Notes: a model not told the origin generated them from the sequence alone. 30,000 nucleotides of DNA from Chrysomallon squamiferum (GCA_012295275.1 CM022670.1:37515275-37545274), one strand, 5' to 3'. Positions 10,478 through 23,159 are shown, counted from the stretch's first letter. Made by a program: numbers and translations.

Positions 10478-10497
10478 GTGGATATGTCTCTGTGTAT

Positions 10498-10503
<6 letters not shown>

Positions 10504-10536
<33 letters not shown>

Positions 10537-11160
10537 TGTGTATGTGTGTGTCTGTGTGTGTGTGTATGTGTCTCTGTGTGTGTGTACATAATAATGGTGA
10601 TTTAAATAAAAACAGAACTCCACACACGTTGCGACAACATGCCGTCTGACGAAGATCTCCGACGTCGTCTGCTTCCGCTTTGTTCGTAAGTATATAAATA
10701 TGACGTCAACAATTACAAAAACGTCACTGGCTGTTCGTTGGTTAAGTGGAAGGTCGTGGATTTTGGAGAACTTCTGCTTTTGCCTTTTAAAATATTCACT
10801 AAAGTGAAAGTCACCATAAATATGTTTAATATTAATCATTAATAATATACATACAAAAACTGTCTCATACTACTAGTACTAGTATATACAACTTGCATAT
10901 TTGTCTTTTTCTCTGCGTCTCACTATCTCATCCCTCTCTCTGTAATTTCGTGTATCTTTGTGTGTGTGTGTGTGTGTGTGTTATAATGACTTAAATGACA
11001 ACTGAACTCCACAACAACATGGCGTCTGACGAAGATCTCCGACGTTGTCTGTCTGCTTCCGCTTTCTTCGGAAATCTATAAATATGACGTCAACAATTGC
11101 AACAACGTCACTCGCTGTTCGCTAGGTAAATGGAAGATCGTGGATTTGGGGGAACTTGTA
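10504..11160 (+). repeat. Duplicated promoter-like block (about 384-bp period)
   Basis: Two diverged direct copies start in GT microsatellites and continue with AACTCCACA, then TCTGACGAAGATCTCCGACG, then TATAAATATGACGTCAACAA and AACGTCACT. Each has a TATAAATA word directly followed by a perfect palindromic CRE (TGACGTCA) at 10701 and 11085. The block is conserved in the B-C spacer, where the first TATA and the second CRE are altered. No downstream gene is identified. Confidence 0.5.
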
Positions 11161-11930
11161 AAATATTTTGAAATATGCTGCTGCGATCGGAAATGGTCGG
11201 TGAGTACATCAAATTTAATTCTACGTCATTTATTTTCCAGGACATTTGTCAACTTGGTATCAGGATTCAGTGACTGAGTATTCTGAAAATGAATCTTTGG
11301 TTAAAAGGCACATCACTTCTCGGCAAAATTTGTTACAGATTGTGTGCAGAAGGCCTCCAGCACAAATTCTCTGAATGTTTTTCTCTTCTCAGCTGTGATT
11401 GGATGAGTGAATGAAACAGATTTGTGACAACAACACGAAAGATGTATTCATAACAGTATTAATTTTTATATACTGATTTATTAATGCACAAAAAATGCCA
11501 TCATACTTAATATGAAAACATAATAAATAAAACGGACACTTGATTAACAACAAACAAGTTATCAGACCACAGATTTCACCAGCTTGGAATGAAAAACTAT
11601 CACTATGTAAATCACAAGGTAACCAGAATAAGGACAAATCTGTTCTTTCTAATCAGTATTAAATACATTCAGGGGTGTTTAATGGCGACTTCAGTTTAAT
11701 GACTTTTTCATTTGCAAAAGTAATACATTTTTAAAAATAATCCATTTTTGCAGTACCTTTTCACAAATCGATATTAAAGCTTTCAGGCAGAAAAATTTCA
11801 ACTTTAAACTGTACAATTTGTTGAAACATGTCAAAAGATTATTAATCCTTTATGCAAGTTTTAAAAATAGTGATTTCTAAAAAAAAAAAAAATTATAATA
11901 CAAAATTAAGAAAACATGTTAATTAAAATT
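11161..11930. other. Conserved spacer, no gene supported
   Basis: It aligns at about 98-99% with 27720-28490. A minus-strand open frame of 82 codons has two differences between copies, both amino-acid changing, so coding is not supported. Confidence 0.5.
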
Positions 11931-13436
11931 GTCACGGGAATGGTGTATATCATTTTCACAAATTTCGATTTCTTGACTTTGATTAATTAACTATAATCTG
12001 ATGCACAGACTGTAAGCCTGTACATATTAGATATAGTAACTTTAAGTTTAAATTACTTCATGCTCCAAATTCTGAGGAAGATTGTTCACGAGTATTTCAT
12101 ATGCATATACTGTCTTGATGACATTTAATGCAATACAAATTATTTGAAATTAAATTATAAATAAATAAATAAATAAATAAATAAATGCTTATTTTAAGTA
12201 GCTACTAAAAGCATGAAACAAAAGTTATGATGTGTAATATTAAATGATGGATTGAGTTTCTTTACAGTGCCTGCGAAGGGACTCTGATTCCATGATGCAC
12301 TGTATTATATAAAAATGAAGATATTATAGTGGCTCTTCTGCTGTACAAATGCTTTGAAAACAGATGAATGGTTTCACCCAAGGAGGAATGAAATTAGAGG
12401 AGAGTAAGATGAAAATTACTTAAAACATACAAAAACTAAGTTGTCAGTGCCTGGAAGAAATAAAAGAAACTGGATGAACCAGATGTTTATTTGAAGCATC
12501 AGAAATATTACCATTAAACAAAGTTGCTGAATTTGATATACTGTACCTATTCATTAAAGAGGTGATAAAAAATGAGTGAAAATAATTTATATTGAATACA
12601 TTTTTAGTTCTGGTAATGAACTATTGACACTATTATGTAAATGACATTACTATTATGAAGATGAACAGTCAGTTAAATTTTATCACTTTTAAAAGAGGAA
12701 GACGAGGAATTTTTACACTCAGTTATATATATTACATTACTTACAATGAACTGCCTTTCTTATATTTACAACTCCAAATAAAGGCATTACAAAAATTAAA
12801 AAAAAAGCAACTTGTTCAGTATTAATATCGCCAAAAACGTTATAATTAAAAAAAAACTAGTATCACTTACATGTACAATGCATTATTATTATTGTAGCAT
12901 GAAAAACAAATCAATTTGCAATGCAGTAACATGCAGTGACTCTTGCTACAACGGTTTAAACAGTGCTACATTCTGTAATTGTGTAAACAATTTTCTGTTA
13001 TGTTCTCATAAAAATCAAACGAGTATGTGAAATAGTCTTGACCAATGTTAATTAATTACATAAAATCTTCCATATATTCAATAACTGTGAAATTCACTCA
13101 TTTAACTCCTAATCAAGCTGTAACTTTGTGTGTATGAACAATCAAAAAAAAAAGAACAAACATTTTCTGTCTGCACCATGCATTCGTCTCATTCTTACAC
13201 AGAGTTTTAATAATTTATTTTGATTAGATGCAGTTCATTTGATTTGGGTGAAGACATTATTATTATCATTATTACTTTTTTTTTTTTTTAGATGAAGAAG
13301 AACATGTCCTGTTTTGGTAATATATATATATATATACATATATAGTTGACCTTGTGTCTGGATAATCAGCATCACTTTTTCTTGGATGTAGTTGTTAAGT
13401 ATTTCTGTAATTTAAAAGCAAACATCGCTGGCTATG
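11931..13436 (-). other. Probable 3' UTR or flank of the HECT exon
   Basis: This sits downstream of the HECT stop codon on the minus strand, is AT-rich and has no exon. It is absent from the B-C spacer. Minus-strand AATAAA words occur near 12486 and 13214. Confidence 0.35.
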
Positions 13437-13607
13437 TTAACTCAGTTCAAAACCTGATCCTGATTCCACAGCATACAACAGTTTCACTTTCATTGTCTCT
13501 ACGTCTTTGAACTCGGGCAGTTTGAGCAGGTTCATGCATGTGCTAGCAGTTGGAAGTCTCTCTGGTTCATGGGCAACACAAAGCACACAAAACGGTGGGT
13601 ACAGATC
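13437..13607 (-). CDS. Terminal exon of a HECT E3 ubiquitin ligase (UBE3C-like)
   Basis: On the minus strand the acceptor (long T-tract, then AAAG) is followed by 56 sense codons and TAA. The product starts DLYPPFC, continues [18 protein letters not shown] and ends [14 protein letters not shown]. This is the end of the HECT C-lobe: the Cys in 'TASTCMN' is the catalytic thioester cysteine, and the 'GFELS' terminus and 'MNLLKLPEF' are closest, from memory, to UBE3C, with UBE3B as the alternative. The exon is intact and the acceptor is retained, so it is not a processed pseudogene. No upstream HECT exon was found before 15237. It is either a fragment moved by segmental duplication or the true last exon of a gene whose other exons lie beyond the array. 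Confidence 0.75.
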   Translation of the reverse strand, partial: DLYPPFCVLCVAHEPERLPTASTCMNLLKLPEFKDVETMKVKLLYAVESGSGFELS

Positions 13608-14001
13608 CTTTAAAAAAAAAAAAAAAAAAGGACAAATAAATAAAAAATAAATGAATAAATAAATATGTGTGTGAAGAATGAAATAATAAGTTAGGATTTT
13701 GAAGAAAGAACGAAAGAAAGAAAGAAAGAAAGAAAAGAAGAAAGAGAGAAAAGCAACATTTTGGAGGGAAAAACATAAAAATAACAGAAATAAATCACAT
13801 ATAATTTGCGATTCTTGGAAATGCTGATGATCTTGTTTACGTTCGATAACAGCACAGTGTTAACGTACAACCTTTTTGTACGGCGCAGACTGTGAAATGT
13901 TATGACAGTGTCTCACAATAAAATAAAATGTAAAAAAATGTAAAAAAAAAGAAAATAAAAGTCTAGTCAGTCTTATGAGTAATACGGCCCTAACTTCATT
14001 T

Positions 14002-14032
<31 letters not shown>

Positions 14033-15237
14033 ATCCTTTATTCAAAGAAATCTATTACAGCAAATGCTAGAATCGGAATGTTTTCAATTATTATTTATTC
14101 CTTGAAAAAAAAAAACAAAAAAACCCCCCACAGGATTTTTTTGTTTTTCTTTGAAAAAAACAAACAAAATAACACAGGATTTTTGTTCCTTACGCTTTAA
14201 ACTGTATTCATTTACATAACAAAAACATTTTAAAACCTTGGCCATGTTATTTAAAGTTTATATGCTCTGAGGAGGTCTGATTTGAAATGTTTGTGCAAAG
14301 ACATTTTCAATATATGTGATTTCAATTATAACTGAAACCAAACGAGGAACCCGTTGTAATTTCTTTCTTTCTTGTATACAGAATTAAGAATTAACAACAA
14401 AAGTATAAAATTAAAGAAAGAAAGAAAGACAAGGTATCATAAAATTTTATATATATATAAAAAAATAATAATAAAAATAAAAAATGAAGAAGTAGAAAAA
14501 AATTCTGAAGGAAAGAAGAAAGAAATATTCAACATATTAGTAAAGTAAACCATTTTGGGGGCACCGTCTAGAACAGGAATTAAGTCACTAGGCGAATTAA
14601 AAGATAAGCCGACCTATCGCTTATTAGCTACAACGAAAAAAGGATTAGTGTGATAGACGTTTAACATAATTATACATAACAGAGCAACTCCTTCGTTTCT
14701 TTAAACACAACATACAACTAAAACTAGCCTAAAAAAAATATATATATTTCTACTGATTCTGAAATCTAGCTCGTTAACAAACAGTATTATTCAAAGGAGA
14801 ATTTAACGAAATCTGATAGTTACAGGTTTGTGATATTTAAAACTATCAGTCCAAAGAAAAATAATTTGTTACAAGCAGAGTTTTTAAAATGTTTTAACAA
14901 AACGGTGTGTCTGAAAGTTCGATTTATTAATCAGACGATAAAAATGTTTCCGTCCCAAAAGTCAGACGACTTTTTGATAGATAAGAAAAGATAAGCTGAT
15001 TCATTAGGATCCATTATTGTTATTCATACTGTCCGTATTATGATTATTATTATTATCATTATTATTATTATTGTTAGTAGTTTAGTAGTATTGATAGTAA
15101 TAGTCGTAGTAGTAGCAGTAGCAGTAGTAGTAGTAGAAGGAGTAATAGTCGTAATAAGAGGGAAAGGGGCTGCAAATCTGAAGGTTTAAGATGATCATAG
15201 AGATTTTTAAATTTAAAAAAAAAAAAAAAATGTGTTT
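13608..15237. other. AT-rich spacer, A-B only
   Basis: It holds a poly(A) tract at 13611-13629, GAAA runs near 13705-13735, a T-run at about 14000-14024 and GTA/TAG triplet runs near 15080-15140. No upstream HECT exon or other gene was recognised. The right edge rejoins the shared sequence at about 15238, at TTATTTTTCTGTGGG. Confidence 0.55.
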
Positions 15238-15804
15238 GATTTATTTTTCTGTGGGAAAGGGGAAATGGAACCAGAGGTTATTACTGGAGTGGTGAGATTA
15301 CTTCGATAAATATTTTTATTTAAGATAATAATAAAAAAAAAAAAAAAAAATCCGCAGAGGCCTGTGAGGGGTGACGATGGTCACAAGTAGTAAATAAGTG
15401 ATAACACCAACTGGGTTTTAAAGGGCGTGTATCTTGAACACAGAAGTCCAACACACTGAACGTCAATGAATATTCGCAATATCTGCATAGGCTGGACAGT
15501 CCAGAAGGACCGGCATTAATTTTGATCGTGTTAAAAAGAATAAAAGTTACGAAAGCCGATCGCTTGCTGCGTCTACTAATATTAAAGGTGACCGTAACTT
15601 AGCTACTCACAATTCGCAGCGTTTGCTAGCGAGCGCCCTCTATCTTTAATTTATATGTGCTAAAATAATTTATCATATCATATCATATATAACCAACAAT
15701 ACATACGAAGTGTTTATTTCCTTTTTCTTTATCTGCAAGTGATAAACGTTCTAGAAACACGATATTACTGGTTCTTGGTCTCAGTGATTCATCCACAAAC
15801 AGCT
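15238..15804 (+). promoter_or_regulatory. Upstream region and probable promoter of gene B
   Basis: This segment is nearly identical to the one before gene C (28490-29050). A TATA-like CATATATAACC sits at about 15685-15695, some 115 nt before the ATG. Upstream is a CTCF-like motif in reverse orientation. It is richer in CpG than its surroundings at 15540-15640. Confidence 0.5.
15632..15642 (-). promoter_or_regulatory. CTCF-like motif (reverse)
   Basis: The minus strand reads TAGAGGGCGCT, matching the YAGRGGGCGCT part of the CTCF core. It is conserved at 28880-28890 before gene C. It faces the forward motif at 5391, so the two converge across the spacer. Confidence 0.35.
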
Positions 15805-15862
15805 ATGCTGGTTGTTATTCTCTTACTGTTCTGTGCGAATAATATAAACTCTTCAAAGACAA
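15805..15862 (+). CDS. Gene B exon 1: signal peptide
   Basis: ATG starts MLVVILLLFCANNINSSKT, a short hydrophobic signal peptide. The donor A|GTGAGT is strong and leaves phase 1. Gene C has the same exon with one change (F/L). Confidence 0.8.
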
Positions 15863-16266
15863 GTGAGTATAAACAGCGTTTTTTTATTTTTTAGTTATAC
15901 TGTTGTTAAAAAAACAATAGAAAGATAAACATACTCTCTCAGTCTCTCTCTCTCTCTCTTTCTCTACATATATACAGTCTATCTTTTATTTTTCTGTATC
16001 TCTATTTCCTTTTATTATTTATTGTTTTCGTGTATCATTATTTACTTTACATACAGTCTATTTTTATTGTATCTCTATTTTTATTGTTTTGTATCATTAT
16101 TTTTCTTTCTTTGTCTTTTTTCTTTCTTTACATATACACACACATACATACAGTCTATCTTTTATTTTTCTGTATTTATTTCCTTTTATTTTCATTCATT
16201 TTTCTTTGTCTTTGTTTTCATTCATTTTTTTCTGGTGTTGTTTCCCTTTAAGTCATACGCTTTCAT

Positions 16267-16355
<89 letters not shown>

Positions 16356-16941
16356 ACACACACAGACACACACACACAAACACACACACACTCACTCACA
16401 CACACATACGCTGACAGACACAAAGACACACACATGTCTATAAACATGGTAATTATAGATCTCTGAATTTCAGGTAACTACATTTGTCCTAAATCGGGCG
16501 CATGGATGTTAAAAGGCAAGAAATGCTATAAATGGGGACCATCACCAAAAACATTTACAAGCGCCAGAGAATTTTGCCAGTCAGAAAACGCCAAAATCCA
16601 GGTGCCGGAAAATGAGGAAGAAAACAGCTTATTTATAGGTATAATGAAGTTTGATTGTCAAATCTGTTACGGGAACAAAACCGACTGTCTCTCTGCCTCG
16701 TTATAATAAATAAATAAATAAACAATAATTAGTAGTAGTACTAGTACTAGTAATACTTGTTGTTGTTGTTGTTGTTGTAGCAGTAGTAGTACTAGTAGCA
16801 ACAGCAACAGTAAAAATATTATTTAAAATACAATATTTTATTTTTTAATTATTTCAGAACAAGACAGCAGTGCAAAATATTGGCTGGGATTGTCACCAGA
16901 TGAAGAAAATGTTCGTGAAAAATCTTTCAGTAATGTACAGT

Positions 16942-17018
<77 letters not shown>

Positions 17019-17195
17019 AAAAAAAAAGCCAAATGCTTGATGTGTGTATGTGTGTGTGCGTATACATGTATATGTATATGTCTGTGTATATATGCATATG
17101 CATGTGCATATGTGTGTATGCGCGACTGTGTATATATGTGTTAAGCTGCAACAAATTCATTTCTACTGACCCACTGCAAATCACTGCATCTTTTG

Positions 17196-17244
<49 letters not shown>

Positions 17245-18110
17245 AGATAAGAAACACAAAATTCTCCAAATGGAAAAATTACTACGGTTATCGTGGGAGT
17301 GAATGCCCCATCTGGGAATCTCACACTGGATACTGGGAAACCTCCTCATGCAGCAACGTCCATTTATTTCTGTGTGAAAAAAATGCAGGTAAAACGAACG
17401 TTCCAAAATATAAACCTACTGAGATCGTCACATACCACCGAATTTATGTCGATGTATTATTACTAAATGATTAAGACCATAAACAGGACAAACTAGTGGA
17501 TAAACCCATTCTGAATACTTTTTTTTTTTTTTTTTTTTTTTGGTCTTTTTTTGTCTTTCTTTTTTTCAAGTAATTAATCTTGGATTTAATATCGCTAAAT
17601 GGCCTTTATAATTAAAGGAAATTGAGGTTCTAAATGCTAACGTTTAACTGTTGTTGTTTTTAAACTTTATTTAGAGATTGATAGTCATGCCAAGACATGT
17701 CACTGCTACGGAGAAACCTGTAACCTTATATTCGGCACGTGCAAATACGGCTGTCAGGACGGATGGATGGGAAAATCGTGTGAAATGCGTAAATATTTTT
17801 TTTGAGTGTTTTTTTCTTACTGCGCTGCTGAATGATGATGATAACGGCAGTGATGTGGCGAGGGAAAATCGTGTGAATGATAACGGCAGTGATGTGGCGA
17901 GAGTGCACGAGTACTCACTGGGAAACGTGGTTATCTTTCTGAAAACCAAGCAAAACAAAAACCAAAAAATAGAAAATAAAATAAAAAATTCAAAATTGAT
18001 TTCATGAAAAGCAGGCAGATGTTCAACGTAGTTCTAACTAGTTCAGTTTTTCTTTCATCTTCTTTTTCTTCTTCGTCTTCGTTATTATTATTATTATTAT
18101 TGTTGTTGTT

Positions 18111-18149
<39 letters not shown>

Positions 18150-18227
18150 GATATTTCAAAAATCCTATACCAAAAATAAACAAATAGCAATTCACTCCCA
18201 TAAAAAATATTAATGATGATGATGATG

Positions 18228-18282
<55 letters not shown>

Positions 18283-18356
18283 GGAAAATTTAATGAAATG
18301 AAATAAAATAAATAAACAAACAAAAAATAACTACAACAACAACTTATAATAATAAT

Positions 18357-18410
<54 letters not shown>

Positions 18411-18547
18411 ATGAAATGATTATTACATTAATACACTCACTTATTTTATATGATTTTTTTCTATTTCACTGCAGGTAAAGTCCCGGTAACAGGTAGGTTT
18501 AATATTTAATAGTTAACAAATGTATTTATTTATTTATTTATTTTTTA

Positions 18548-18581
<34 letters not shown>

Positions 18582-18764
18582 TTAAAATCATTTGATTGTA
18601 TCTTCCAACGGTTCTGTTAAAAATATTTCAAGATATTTAATTTTAACTTATATCTAAATTTTTCAAATATCAGTAGAGCTCAATCGAACATTGGATTATT
18701 TCAATTGCTCCGTAAATATTTTATTTAAGGCTGTAGTACGTGCTAATATGTATGTGTATGTATG

Positions 18765-18795
<31 letters not shown>

Positions 18796-19272
18796 TATGA
18801 TCTTATAATTTATAAACATGCTATAGACACAACAGTATGACAACTATATTATAATATAATTTTATTATTTTTGATTTGATTTCTGAACGTAATTAATGAA
18901 CAGCTGTTTCTTTTCTTCTTCTTCTTTTTTTTCTTTCTTTTCTGAAGCACTTTATTACTGCTTAAATTCACGTGATCGTGGAAAAAAACTTTTAATAATA
19001 CGAGCCGATCAACATGGAATCAATTACAGAAATGTGGTAGCTCTGGACAAGTCCGACAACCCTGTACAGACGTGTAATAAGAGTACTTTCAGTTTTGTGA
19101 ACAAACAGCTTCATCTGACAATCAACAGTCCGATTAACTCCAGCGACTTTGAACCAGAGTGTGGAGCTGAGCACGTACGTTTTTATTTGTGTGTTAATTA
19201 AATTAATTAATTAATATATATATATATATATATTATTTATTTATATCTTTATTTTTTTTCATTTACTTTTGT

Positions 19273-19319
<47 letters not shown>

Positions 19320-20002
19320 TTTTTTTTTTTATTATTTTTTTTTTTATTTCCTTATGACAGGAAGTAAATGATTTCGCAGGTTGACCATCAGTAAACAGAA
19401 ATTCCGAAATCCGAAAACATCCGAAATCTGAAACCTTTTTTTTTTTTTTTTTTTTTTCTGAGCAGCCGACCATTTAGTGTACTCAGGCTTTATTTCATGC
19501 AAAAGTTATTAAAAAAATGTTGTACAAAACTGCGTTCAGGCTATTTACTTAGACTGCAGTTAAAAAATAAATAGACTGCGTGATTAAAACGTGTATACCA
19601 TTCTCGTGATTTCTGTAGATATTCCCCAATTAAGGAATCGGCGATATTTCTGACCTTAAGCATTTCGGATAACCCGTACTTTTTGCATTAAGAATATTAA
19701 CATTATTAACATATAGACAGATATAGATATTAATATTGATATATGTTCCTTCTACTGATTTTCTTTTTCTTCAGATTTACCTAATTATTTTTATATCTTG
19801 CTACAGATCTCGGCTAATATTTACAAATGGAAATTCCTGTTCGCCGAGTTTAGCGGGACAGAATCTGTCTATGACGTTATATTTGAAATGACATGTGACT
19901 TTGATAAAGCGGACAGCCTAAGAACAGAATCGTCAACTGACAATAAGAGGTAGTGTTTAGTTTCAAAATTCCTGCACAGAATTAATTTTCAAATAATGAT
20001 AA

Positions 20003-20037
<35 letters not shown>

Positions 20038-20066
20038 ATATATCACACAGTTTTAATAATAATATT

Positions 20067-20127
<61 letters not shown>

Positions 20128-20222
20128 CTGAAAATTCAGTGACAATACGAACTCGACGAACATTTGCATAAACACTGTGAATGTAAACAATAATATAAAT
20201 AATTATAATACTGATAACAACA

Positions 20223-20276
<54 letters not shown>

Positions 20277-23122
20277 TAATAATAACAGTAATAATAATAA
20301 TAATGTAATGTTATGGATTGCAATATACTTCAACTGGCAGGTATAAAATGCGAAGAAAGCAACTGAAAAGGACCACAGTTCAAGCAGAACTTGCAGTGGA
20401 GGATCCTTTCACCGGAAAGGCGTTGAACAAGGTCAAAGCAAACCATAATGTTAGACTCGTTATTCGCCTGAAGGCTACGAATCAAAGTGGTAAATACATT
20501 ACACATAGCAATACAAATTTAGCTCATATGCTCGAATAGTGATGGGTAGCTTGGTTAATCTTTCCTCTTTCTTTGGTGGACCCTGTCCCGTTCAACTCCC
20601 AGCTATGCGATGGTTTATCGATCGTCGTGGTATATGTATTTTCGTGTCTCTGCTTCGTGTTTTAATTCAAACTGTGTTTTTAACTGTGAATCGCATCTGA
20701 CAGCCGATGCGATTATGTCAAAAAGGTATCGTTAAATGGTACAATGTGTTCTTCTGAAGCTAGCACGAATATAAAAATGGTCAAACAAAATTTCTCGTTT
20801 TGTTGCTAGTTTAAATATCAAAAGGTCGTATAAAACTGTCGAAGCTTCCTTTGGCTTGTCGAAAGAGCCAATAGCTTTTTTCCTTTTTTTTCCTTTTTTT
20901 TCCTATCAATATCATTGCAAACTGATGACTGATCGGTGGACATTTTTTATATATTATTTTTTATTTTTGAACTTAAGGGAAATAAGTGATAATGATTTCT
21001 AAAGTCCAAATATATATATATATATATATACATAAAACTAACATGAACAACCGCAAGTAAAAAAGAAGCATTTCACCGGTTTAACGTGAAAGAAAAAATA
21101 TACACTGATGAATAGTCTGTGGCTCTAAACGATTCAACTAGTTTAGTTAGTGTATTAACGCTAAAATCAGCCAGTGACAGCTTTGGCTAATATGCTTTAA
21201 TAATGTTTCATTTTAATTTTGAAATATACAATTTAAATAATCTGTTCTTTGTCGTTCTACTGTACGAAAATTTCTTTGTTGCTGCAAAATTATTAACTTG
21301 GCACAAAGTCCACTTACGAAATGCGATAATCGACCCAGTATAAGATTTTCAGTAATTACCTCCCTTATTTGGCGTCTTCATTTCTATAATAATTATCAAA
21401 GAAAAATGATAAACGTTTTGAAAGTCTATAATTTTTTTTTGTTTTGTGTTTAGTTTGTTTTGTTTGCTTGGTTTTTAATTATTATTTTTATTTTTATTTG
21501 GAAATAATAATAAAAAAAAACAACAAAATGAAATGAAAAATAAATAAATACATTTTAAAAAATCAGAACAAGACAACAAAATACAACAAAACCAAAAAAT
21601 ATTAACTATATCATAATAATGAAATGTTAATCTTTATTTATGAGACAGCAATGAAAAAAAAAAGAAAAGAAAAGAAAGGAAAAGAAAAGAAAAGAAAGAA
21701 AAAAAGAAATAGAGAAAAAAGTAAGCAGATGCATATACAGGTTTTTTTTTTCAAATAATTATTTTTTATTCTCACAAAGTATAATGTGATCTTTACAACA
21801 GTATCGGTCGTTTTCACAATATAAGCTGTCATTTGTAATTACTTTTAGAATATCACTAAAGATCATAATTGTCTATTAGAGAATTTTGTAAAATTGTTTT
21901 GCCTTTCTAAATTACAATAAAAACTGAAGATGTTAGAAGGAGGGAAATGTATGTATGTATGTATATATGTGTATGTATGTGTTGTAATATAGTATCAGAA
22001 AAAATATTATTTTTATAGACTTATTTAATTCCTTTTTCATATTTTTATATTTGAACCAAACACAAATCGTAGAATGAGCATTTTAATAAAACAACAAAAA
22101 AAATACATACAAGTCGATATTTTAACTTTTATTATAATGTTATTTTTTGAAAAGAAATACAATTGAAACCTAACAGACTGAGTTTTGTTTCTCATAATAA
22201 ATCATTACAACGTCTTAAAGTGTTGTTAAACAAAACATTTATTCATATAATTAGTACTTTTGTTTGTTAATTCATTTTTCTATTTTTTTTATTTTTAAAT
22301 TACTTATTTATTGCTTGGTTTATTTATGGCTTTCTGTGTTTGCATATCCATATATTTGCTTACTTTATTTATTTATTTATTTATATATTTATTAGACCTA
22401 GATGTGAAGGCGATCTCCCTATATAACTGCTTGGTCGGAACGGAAGACGGAGCTCATAAATTGGTTATCCTTGATGAAAAAGGGTGATATATTTTTACCT
22501 TCTGAAGTGTTGTTTGACTTTCATTATTTGTAGGTTTAAAATAGGTTCCTTACTAAATAACAAGTCACGTGGTATCTGTAAAATATGGAACAACACGTCC
22601 GCATTGATTCCTTACATCCAATGCGTTACTGAACTAAATAGATTAAACTGTTGTCAAGGCGACAGAAGCACAAAGGGACACGACTCTCGTGTGATATATT
22701 TAGCAGACTGATCGAAAGGTCACTGCCGCGCATGCGAACAAGGACTCGTTATAATTGTTAGAATCTTGGTATTCTCATAGCCACATTAATTTTTTTACAT
22801 CACAGTTTTCACCAGTTGCTTGTTCCTCTTTCAGTTCATTAAATTTATAAATATGAGTTACAATAGCTATTTACGAAGCGTGTAAGGGTCACGATATGTT
22901 CTGAACTATTCCATACCATTTCTAACAAAATGTTGTATTAAATAATGCGTTAACAGCAGAGTTTAACTGCTTTACATTATATCCCATAATCGTAATTATG
23001 ACCATCGATTATGACAGATCAGTCAAACTGAACCCAATTTTTGATTCAAGCTTTCACACAGTTAGTACATTTAGTAGCAGTTCAAACAAATGCACACAAT
23101 TTATCGACTAACTAAGCCATAA

Positions 23123-23159
<37 letters not shown>

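Noticed and set aside
10639-10689. Short frame ATGCCGTCTGACGAAG followed by a donor-like GTAAGT
   Set aside because: The 16-codon frame is not kept in the sister repeat unit, and no partner exon was found.
11389-11637. 82-codon minus-strand frame conserved in both spacers
   Set aside because: Both base differences change residues, and there is no motif, signal peptide or splice context.
16022-16466. Several overlapping frames full of Leu-Ser or Arg-Glu
   Set aside because: These are translations of CT tracts in intron 1; the same applies at 16838-17406 and 29345-29597.
17671-18007. Open frames on both strands over the EGF exon
   Set aside because: They are shadows in the wrong frame; the EGF cysteines appear only in the spliced frame.
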